NCBI RefSeq assembly: GCF_001625355.1
Contig: NZ_JSEE01000010.1
Span: 118,913 to 182,912 of the forward strand
From: Marinomonas sp. TW1
GTDB taxonomy: Bacteria > Pseudomonadota > Gammaproteobacteria > Pseudomonadales > Marinomonadaceae
Reading direction: 5' to 3'
DNA: 64,000 bases
Below are positions 58,712 through 64,000 of the stretch, in pieces. Position numbers and translations under genes: made by a program. Under the pieces are notes generated by a model. That model did not search any database and had not been told where the DNA came from. It worked only from the letters and a program-made list of their open reading frames with translations. Positions within the stretch are counted from its first letter, which is position 1; every line of letters starts with the position of its first letter.

Positions 58712-60079
58712 ATGCTAAACATAATAAAAATAATCATAATCGACGATGATCAAGCCATTATCGAAGCATTAACCGAAATGCTGGAGCTCGAAGGCTTCCA
58801 AATCGAGAGTTACAGCCGAGCAGACAAAGCCATCTCACAACTCGATAAAAACAGCCCTGTTGTGGTACTAAGCGATGTCAGGATGCCAAAAATGAATGGT
58901 ATGAATTTACTCGCTCACTTACAGCAGTTAGATCATGAACTGCCCGTACTACTCATGAGCGGTCACGGTGACATCCCAATGGCCATTGAAGCCATGAAGG
59001 AAGGTGCTTATGACTTTCTTGAAAAACCTTTGCAACCAGCTCAACTGATTAATCAATTACAAAGAGCCTCAGAAAAACGCCAGCTGATCTTAGAAAACCG
59101 CAAACTCAAACACAACCTTGCCCAACAAACCGGGTTAGAAAACTTAATTATTGGCGAATCAGCGGCCATCAAAAACATTCGTCAACATATCTCTTCTCTG
59201 GCACAAGCCAACGTTGACACCATTATTTATGGGGAAACCGGATGCGGCAAAGATGTCGTTGCCAGAGCTTTGCATCAATTCAGTCTACGAAACAAAGGTC
59301 GTTTCATTGCCATTAACTGTGGTGGCATTAGCGAAAGTCTCATTGAAAGTGAGCTTTTCGGGCATGAAGCGGGCTCATTCACCGGAGCCAATAAACGCCA
59401 TATAGGCAAGATCGAAGCCGCAAATGGCGGCACATTATTTTTAGATGAAATCGAAACCATGCCTCTGCCCGTACAAATCAAATTATTGCGAGTCTTGCAA
59501 GAACGTACCATTGAACGCGTCGGTAGCACCACGCCCATTCCGGTTGAGCTCACTGTGATTGCGGCCAGTAAGGACAATCTGGCGCAACTCGGTGAAGAAG
59601 GGAAATTTCGTCAGGACTTATTTTATCGACTCAATGTGGCCAGCCTTACCATTCCGCCTCTCAGAGATCGTCCTGAGGACATTTTGCCGCTTTTTCATCA
59701 TTATGCACAAAAAGCCGCTGAACATTTTGCTCGGGAACGGCCCAGTATTACTCCGTCCTACCTAGATTATTTAATTCAACATCAGTGGCCTGGTAACGTT
59801 CGTGAATTAAAGAACGCCGCAGATCGGTTCGTACTCGGCATCAGCGAAACCTCACTGGCCTCCATCAAACGACAGGACGACATTAATGGCAGCTATGAAG
59901 AACGTATGGACCAATTTGAGCGTCACATTATTGAAGAAGGTTTAAGGGCCACAAACGGCTTATTGAATGAGGCGGCTGAGCTGCTGGATATGTCACGCAA
60001 AACCTTGTATCGCAAAATGAAAAAACACCAATTAGATAAACAACAATACAAATCTATCGAAGCAGAAGGACACGAATGA
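58712..60079 (+). CDS. Sigma-54-dependent response regulator (NtrC/DctD class)
   Basis: 455-aa activator. The receiver domain (about 5-120) has DDD at 11-13, phospho-acceptor Asp55 in VVLSDVRMP and the Lys of LEKPL. The AAA+ domain (about 143-370) has Walker A GETGCGKD, the sigma-54 contact loop as GSFTGA (GAFTGA with Ala to Ser), Walker B GGTLFLDEIE and VRELKNAADRF. A Fis-type HTH (about 415-440, NEAAELLDMSRKTLYRKM) binds DNA. The kinase gene abuts upstream. The downstream phnD leader has a matching sigma-54 promoter, so this protein is its likely activator. Confidence 0.94.
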   Translation: MLNIIKIIIIDDDQAIIEALTEMLELEGFQIESYSRADKAISQLDKNSPVVVLSDVRMPKMNGMNLLAHLQQLDHELPVLLMSGHGDIPMAIEAMKEGAYDFLEKPLQPAQLINQLQRASEKRQLILENRKLKHNLAQQTGLENLIIGESAAIKNIRQHISSLAQANVDTIIYGETGCGKDVVARALHQFSLRNKGRFIAINCGGISESLIESELFGHEAGSFTGANKRHIGKIEAANGGTLFLDEIETMPLPVQIKLLRVLQERTIERVGSTTPIPVELTVIAASKDNLAQLGEEGKFRQDLFYRLNVASLTIPPLRDRPEDILPLFHHYAQKAAEHFARERPSITPSYLDYLIQHQWPGNVRELKNAADRFVLGISETSLASIKRQDDINGSYEERMDQFERHIIEEGLRATNGLLNEAAELLDMSRKTLYRKMKKHQLDKQQYKSIEAEGHE

Positions 60080-60099
60080 CCCATTTTGCATTTTATCAT

Positions 60100-60115
60100 G
60101 AGACTAAAGCGTCCC
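60100..60115. promoter_or_regulatory. Activator-site candidate upstream of phnD
   Basis: GAGAC-TAAAGC-GTCCC, the same GRGAC-N6-GTCCS pattern as at 56707-56722. It is centred 73 bp upstream of the -24 GG of the phnD sigma-54 promoter, a normal distance for an NtrC-class enhancer. A further GAGAC half-site is at 60129-60133. Confidence 0.5.
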
Positions 60116-60178
60116 AAGCCAATAAAACGAGACCATAAAATAATATCAAGCCTTTGTTTTTATTATGTTTTTAAACAT

Positions 60179-60194
60179 TGGCATTGGCCTTGCT
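60179..60194 (+). promoter_or_regulatory. Sigma-54 promoter of the phn-type operon
   Basis: TGGCATTGGCCTTGCT matches the sigma-54 consensus TGGCAC-N5-TTGCW: GG at 60180-60181 and GC at 60192-60193 with exactly 10 bp between. Transcription would start near 60204, giving a leader of about 95 nt before the phnD ATG. No Pho-box repeat was seen in this leader. Confidence 0.8.
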
Positions 60195-60298
60195 GTAGAA
60201 GACTTAACCCGACATTGAAGTGGGGTTATCTCATCTCCGACAACGGAACCTCCCGACCGGTGATAACAATAAAAAAATACATCATGAGGAAAACAATA

Positions 60299-61348
60299 AT
60301 GCCTATTAAATTATTGACAGGTTTAGTGCTCTCAAGCTCATTACTGTTAGGCGCAACTACAGCCCTAGCGGATGATTGTAGCTATCGTGGCGTTTTGGAC
60401 GATAAATTCTGTGACGAAAACTACGATCTGGTCGCTGATCTGCCAAAAGACTCAAACCAATGGCGCGACCCAAGTACACTGGTCTTTACCTATACTCCAG
60501 TTGAAGATCCAGCGGTCTATAAAGACGCCTTTAGTGATTTCCAAAAATACCTCAGCGAGGTCACTGGCAAAAAAGTGGTGTATTACACAGTCCACTCAAA
60601 CGCGGCGGAAGTCGAGGCGTTACGTTCTGGTCGCTTGCACATTGCAGGCTTCTCAACCGGACCAACAGGCTATGCTGTGAATTTAGGTGGCTTAGTTCCC
60701 ATTGCCGTAAAAGGAACCGAAGAGTCTTTTCAGGGTTATAACCTGATCACGATCGTACGCCAAGACAGCGACATCAAGAAAATGACCGATTTAAAAGGTA
60801 AAGTGGTCGCTCACACATCCGCCTCTTCCAACTCTGGTAACTTAGCACCACGAGCCATCTTCCCTGCGCTTGGACTCACACCAGACAAAGACTATGAAGT
60901 GAAATATTCCGGCAAGCATGACCAATCAGTGATGGGTGTGTTATCCGGCGACTATGAAGCCGCTCCGGTTGCATCTGACGTTTTTAAACGCATGGTGGAT
61001 GCCAAACGCATCAACAAAGAGGACTTCCGTATCATTTATACCAGCCCTCGATTCCCAACGTCTTCTTTTGGTTATGCTCATGATCTTCACCCTGAACTGG
61101 TTGAAAAAATCAAAAAAGCGTTCTTTACCTTCCGCTTCCCAGCTGACATGCAGCAAACCTTTGGTGGCGCTGATCGCTTCTTCCCCGTTACCTATAAAGA
61201 AGAATGGCAAGTCATCCGTGACATTGCTCACGCATCAGGTACGGCTTACACCAAAGCTGGACTCAAACAGCTAGCCGAAGCCGATGCGGCTAAAGCGGCG
61301 GCTAAACGAGCCAAAGCAGCAAAAGCCGCCGCCAGCAAAAACCAGTAA
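60299..61348 (+). CDS. phnD: PhnD-type phosphonate/phosphite/phosphate-binding protein
   Basis: 349-aa periplasmic binding protein. A signal peptide (about 1-23, ending TTALA) is followed by two alpha/beta lobes. Ligand-loop segments are [11 protein letters not shown] and [20 protein letters not shown], the Ser/Thr-rich anion-binding motifs of the PhnD/PtxB superfamily. Two Cys near the mature N-terminus (DDCSYRG, DKFCDEN) may form a disulfide. The C-terminal 25 residues are an unusual Ala/Lys-rich tail. ATG at 60299 is chosen because GAGGA lies 8 bases upstream and it begins the signal peptide. First gene of phnD-phnC-phnE-phnE. The substrate class is inferred; the exact ligand is unknown. 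Confidence 0.87.
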   Translation: MPIKLLTGLVLSSSLLLGATTALADDCSYRGVLDDKFCDENYDLVADLPKDSNQWRDPSTLVFTYTPVEDPAVYKDAFSDFQKYLSEVTGKKVVYYTVHSNAAEVEALRSGRLHIAGFSTGPTGYAVNLGGLVPIAVKGTEESFQGYNLITIVRQDSDIKKMTDLKGKVVAHTSASSNSGNLAPRAIFPALGLTPDKDYEVKYSGKHDQSVMGVLSGDYEAAPVASDVFKRMVDAKRINKEDFRIIYTSPRFPTSSFGYAHDLHPELVEKIKKAFFTFRFPADMQQTFGGADRFFPVTYKEEWQVIRDIAHASGTAYTKAGLKQLAEADAAKAAAKRAKAAKAAASKNQ

Positions 61349-61386
61349 ACCCTGTTTTAACCGAACACCTTATTTATATAAAGACC

Positions 61387-61410
61387 AGCAACCTGATTCA
61401 TCAGGTTGCT
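61387..61410 (+). terminator. Intercistronic hairpin between phnD and phnC
   Basis: Perfect 10-bp stem AGCAACCTGA/TCAGGTTGCT with TTCA loop, followed by a pyrimidine-rich CTCTTTGTCTTT. It lies in the 89-bp gap after the binding-protein gene, where ABC operons often have a stem that stabilises the upstream mRNA or lowers downstream transcription. Confidence 0.6.
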
Positions 61411-61437
61411 CGGCACTCTTTGTCTTTAGGAAACACT

Positions 61438-62223
61438 ATGTCTGTCACTCATAACACAGCTGAGCACTCAAATTTTCTTGAAATTCGAGGCTTAAAAAAA
61501 GAATACACCGCCGGTAACCCAATTTTAAAAGGCATCGACATTCACATTACTGAGCCTGGTATTGTGGCCATCATTGGCCCTTCTGGAACAGGCAAAAGTA
61601 CCCTACTGCGCTGTATTAACCGCTTAATTGATCCTACTGACGGACAAATATTATTTGACGACAATGACCTTTGCCTTGCCAAGGGTTCGCAATTACGCAA
61701 GCTACGCCGCCAAGTCGGCATGGTATTCCAAGAGTACAATCTGGTCGAACGACTCACCGTCATAGAAAATGTCCTAACCGGTCGTCTTGGTTATATGTCC
61801 GCATGGAAAGCATGGCGTCGAAAATTCAGCCAAGAAGACATCAATACCGCGTTTGAATTATTGGACGCTGTGGGCTTAAGTGAACACGCTATGAAACGTG
61901 CCGACAGCCTTTCTGGCGGGCAACGCCAACGAGTTGGTATTGCCAGAGCCGTCATGCAAAACCCAAGAATTCTCTTGGCGGATGAACCTACGTCTTCGCT
62001 TGACCCAAAAACGGCCGTCGAGATCATGGAACTTTTACAACGATTCTCTGATGAGAAACAACTGCCCACTTTGGTCAATATCCATGACGTAAAACTGGCT
62101 AGCCGATTTGCCAAACGTATGATTGGCATGAGTAATGGCGTGGTTGTCTATGATGGACCACCAGAAAACATCACCGATGAACACCTGAAACAAATCTATG
62201 GAGGTGAATCATGGCTGGTATAA
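61438..62223 (+). CDS. phnC: Phosphonate-type ABC transporter ATP-binding protein
   Basis: 261-aa ATPase. Walker [19 protein letters not shown]-loop [14 protein letters not shown], signature [14 protein letters not shown], Walker [16 protein letters not shown] and switch VNIHDVKLA are intact, all matching PhnC. ATG at 61438 has AGGA seven bases upstream; a TTG six codons earlier is in frame. The 3' end overlaps phnE1 by 13 bases. Confidence 0.93.
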   Translation: MSVTHNTAEHSNFLEIRGLKKEYTAGNPILKGIDIHITEPGIVAIIGPSGTGKSTLLRCINRLIDPTDGQILFDDNDLCLAKGSQLRKLRRQVGMVFQEYNLVERLTVIENVLTGRLGYMSAWKAWRRKFSQEDINTAFELLDAVGLSEHAMKRADSLSGGQRQRVGIARAVMQNPRILLADEPTSSLDPKTAVEIMELLQRFSDEKQLPTLVNIHDVKLASRFAKRMIGMSNGVVVYDGPPENITDEHLKQIYGGESWLV

Positions 62224-63005
62224 ATTCCTCACCGAACAGAGACAATCCCTTTAAACAAAATTGGTTTGTTACCGCTACCTGGCTGATCGTTATTTGTTAT
62301 GTCGTCTATTCTTTTCAGGCTATGGGCTTGAGTTGGGAGCGTTTTAACGATGGTTTAGGCCATGCTAGCAATCTTTTAGGACGCATGGTTCCGCCAAATT
62401 TTAGTCGCTGGTCGCTGTTGCTCAGCGGTCTTATTGAAAGCTTAGAAATTGCCATTATTTCGAGTATTTTTGGTATTTTCTTTTCTCTCTTTTTAGGGTT
62501 ATTTGCTGCTCGAAACCTAATGCCAACGTGGGTCAGCACACCAGTACGAATGTTGATTGCGCTTTGTCGTACATTCCACCCTGTGATCATTGCCATCTTG
62601 TTCGTAAAAAGCGTGGGATTTGGCGCATTGGCTGGGATTCTAACCTTGATCGTGGCGTCTATTGGCTTTATTGCCAAACTCTTTGCGGAAGCCATTGAAG
62701 AGATTTCCCTAAAACAAGTTGAAGCCATCCGAGCGACTGGAGCAGGTTTTACCAGCATTATTTTATTTTCCGTCATGCCACAGGTGTTTTCGCGCTTCAT
62801 TGGTTTTTCCACCTATCAACTCGACTCCAACCTACGTAACTCAACCATGGTCGGGATTGTTGGTGCCGGTGGACTGGGCGGCACACTCTTCTCAGCCTTC
62901 CAACGCTTTGATTATGATTTTGTCGCGGCCATCCTGATCGTCATCATCGCACTGATTATGTTTGGCGAGTTCCTATCCAACATCGTTCGCCGCATTTTTC
63001 GCTAG
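62211..63005 (+). CDS. phnE: Phosphonate-type ABC transporter permease 1
   Basis: 264-aa permease with about five or six membrane helices. The cytoplasmic EAA-type loop is [21 protein letters not shown], here cited by residues about 162-182, and the [20 protein letters not shown] helix precedes it. GGAGGTGA is directly upstream of the ATG, which lies within the phnC end. It pairs with the next gene to form a heterodimeric channel. Confidence 0.92.
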   Translation: MAGINSSPNRDNPFKQNWFVTATWLIVICYVVYSFQAMGLSWERFNDGLGHASNLLGRMVPPNFSRWSLLLSGLIESLEIAIISSIFGIFFSLFLGLFAARNLMPTWVSTPVRMLIALCRTFHPVIIAILFVKSVGFGALAGILTLIVASIGFIAKLFAEAIEEISLKQVEAIRATGAGFTSIILFSVMPQVFSRFIGFSTYQLDSNLRNSTMVGIVGAGGLGGTLFSAFQRFDYDFVAAILIVIIALIMFGEFLSNIVRRIFR

Positions 63006-63026
63006 CCTGACCTAGGAATATACATT

Positions 63027-63824
63027 ATGAACACAATAGATCATCACTGGCAGCGCTTTACATTAAAGCAGAAATTGTCTCGCTATGCGGTTTACCTAGT
63101 ACTCATCATGGCCTTCGTTCAATCCATTAAATCCGTCGAGGTGATTCCCGAGTTTTTACTCGACGCCCCTGAACAAATGGCCGATATGTTTGCACGTATG
63201 TGGCCAATTGATTTTGCGTATTACCCTGTTGCCGTTCACGATGCGATGATTGAGACACTCAACATCGCCACGCTGGGCACTCTCATCACACTCATCTTTG
63301 CGATTCCCTTAGCATTAATGAATGCCAGCAACATCGTCAATTCGGCTTGGTGTCACTGGATCTCACGATTCTTCTTGGTTTCGTCACGCTCGGTTAACTC
63401 CTTAGTGTGGGCGCTATTGTTTGTCTCCATTTTTGGACCTGGAGTGATTGCAGGCGTGTTAGCCATCGCCTTCCGCTCTATTGGTTTTGTTGGCAAGCTA
63501 CTAGGGGAAGCGATAGAAGAAGTTAACATGGGCTCCATTGAAGCACTCAAAGCCACTGGCGCTTCTTGGTTGTCTATTTTGCTCAAGGGCTATTGGCCCC
63601 AAGTATTACCGGCGTTTTTCAGTATCGTCTTGTTTCGTTGGGACATTAATGTTCGTGAGTCGGCGGTTCTTGGGTTAGTCGGCGCGGGCGGAATTGGCGT
63701 GGTGTTAGACGATTCGATGAACTTATTCCAGTGGGACAGAGTGGCGTTATCTCTACTGGCCATTTTCGCAGTCGTTATCGTCGCCGAAATTGTTGTGGTG
63801 AATATTCGCAAACGTTTACTCTAA
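63027..63824 (+). CDS. phnE: Phosphonate-type ABC transporter permease 2
   Basis: 265-aa paralogue of the preceding permease. EAIEEVNMGSIEALKATGAS is its EAA-type loop (about 157-176), and the C-terminal WDINVRESAVLGLVGAGGIG segment is typical of PhnE proteins. It begins 21 bp after the first permease. Having two separate PhnE-like subunits is common in phosphite and phosphonate importers outside the E. coli phn operon. The operon ends at a terminator about 95 bp downstream. Confidence 0.92.
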   Translation: MNTIDHHWQRFTLKQKLSRYAVYLVLIMAFVQSIKSVEVIPEFLLDAPEQMADMFARMWPIDFAYYPVAVHDAMIETLNIATLGTLITLIFAIPLALMNASNIVNSAWCHWISRFFLVSSRSVNSLVWALLFVSIFGPGVIAGVLAIAFRSIGFVGKLLGEAIEEVNMGSIEALKATGASWLSILLKGYWPQVLPAFFSIVLFRWDINVRESAVLGLVGAGGIGVVLDDSMNLFQWDRVALSLLAIFAVVIVAEIVVVNIRKRLL

Positions 63825-63920
63825 ATAAAGACCCCATGCGTTCTGCCCTGTCACAAAAAAAGGAGCCCATCGGCTAATGCTGTTCACTTAAGGGTTGAAT
63901 TTAATTGAATAGCCTCAGAA

Positions 63921-63952
63921 AATCCGATTAAGCTTTCTTAATCGGATTTTTT
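63921..63952. terminator. Terminator of the phn-type operon
   Basis: Perfect 12-bp stem AATCCGATTAAG/CTTAATCGGATT with a CTTT loop and an eight-base T-run on the plus strand. Some A bases precede it, so it may also end a minus-strand gene beyond the window. Confidence 0.93.
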
Positions 63953-64000
63953 TTGTGTCTATTCAACAGTTACTTCTCAGCATCGATGAGCTCCACTCAT

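Noticed and set aside
63860..63895. Short sequence around GGCTAATGCTGTTCACTTAAGG that might be an insertion-sequence end
   Set aside because: No partner inverted repeat, target duplication or transposase in the window.
63960..64000. Possible 3' end of a minus-strand gene at the right edge
   Set aside because: Only about 40 bases are available; the frames contain early stops, so no call is possible.

Overview
This is a chromosomal window from a gammaproteobacterium, most likely a marine Oceanospirillales member close to Marinomonas. I base this on gene order and protein sequences, not on a database search. Two blocks are typical of Pseudomonas and its relatives: lptD-surA-pdxA-rsmA-apaG-apaH-glpE, and yhbY/rlmE-ftsH-folP-glmM-tpiA-secG-tRNA-Leu-rimP-nusA-infB-rbfA-truB-rpsO-pnp. 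No rRNA, CRISPR array, intact insertion sequence or prophage was seen.

Region by region: 1-5.4 kb holds the start of a trpG/pabA-like gene (minus), the Mg2+ transporter mgtE, an MscS-type channel, the rpe-gph pair and a DUF3530 secreted protein. 5.4-15.7 kb is an envelope and housekeeping block: djlA, then lptD-surA-pdxA-rsmA-apaG-apaH-glpE-cca on plus, facing folB and tsaD on minus. 16-20.9 kb is the macromolecular synthesis operon rpsU-yqeY-dnaG-rpoD. 21-25.9 kb has phoH and the opposing glk-zwf-eda operon, which feeds glucose into the Entner-Doudoroff route and has a clear HexR-type operator upstream of glk. 25.9-29.7 kb carries a GAF/DUF484-like GGDEF protein, a small unknown protein, a DUF3080 lipoprotein, a hot-dog thioesterase and an LPP20-type lipoprotein. 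29.8-44.8 kb is the long minus-strand translation, RNA-decay and cell-wall block, with a tRNA-Leu(GAG) and an RNase III-type hairpin in the pnp leader. 44.9-48.3 kb has yhbY, an unrecognised 279-aa protein, erpA and prfC.

From about 48.6 kb the content becomes accessory. A decayed LysR fragment abuts an SDR gene. The SDR gene and a CmcJ/NvfI-family oxygenase gene form an operon divergent from an intact LysR gene, with a perfect 16-bp palindrome between them. Then come a 2OG-Fe(II) oxygenase and a ferric-hydroxamate-type importer fhuC-fhuD-fhuB, with a Fur-like site in its leader.

The last 7.5 kb is the most interesting part. A DctB-like sensor kinase and an NtrC/DctD-class sigma-54 activator lie directly upstream of a PhnD-PhnC-PhnE-PhnE transporter operon. 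The phnD leader has a textbook sigma-54 -24/-12 promoter. A GRGAC-N6-GTCCS dyad occurs both upstream of phnD and upstream of the kinase gene, where a weaker sigma-54-like site also sits. Together these look like a self-contained, signal-responsive uptake system for a phosphonate, phosphite or related oxyanion, controlled by sigma-54 and not by a visible Pho box. The operon ends in a strong terminator with no catabolic genes in the window, so the substrate is unknown.
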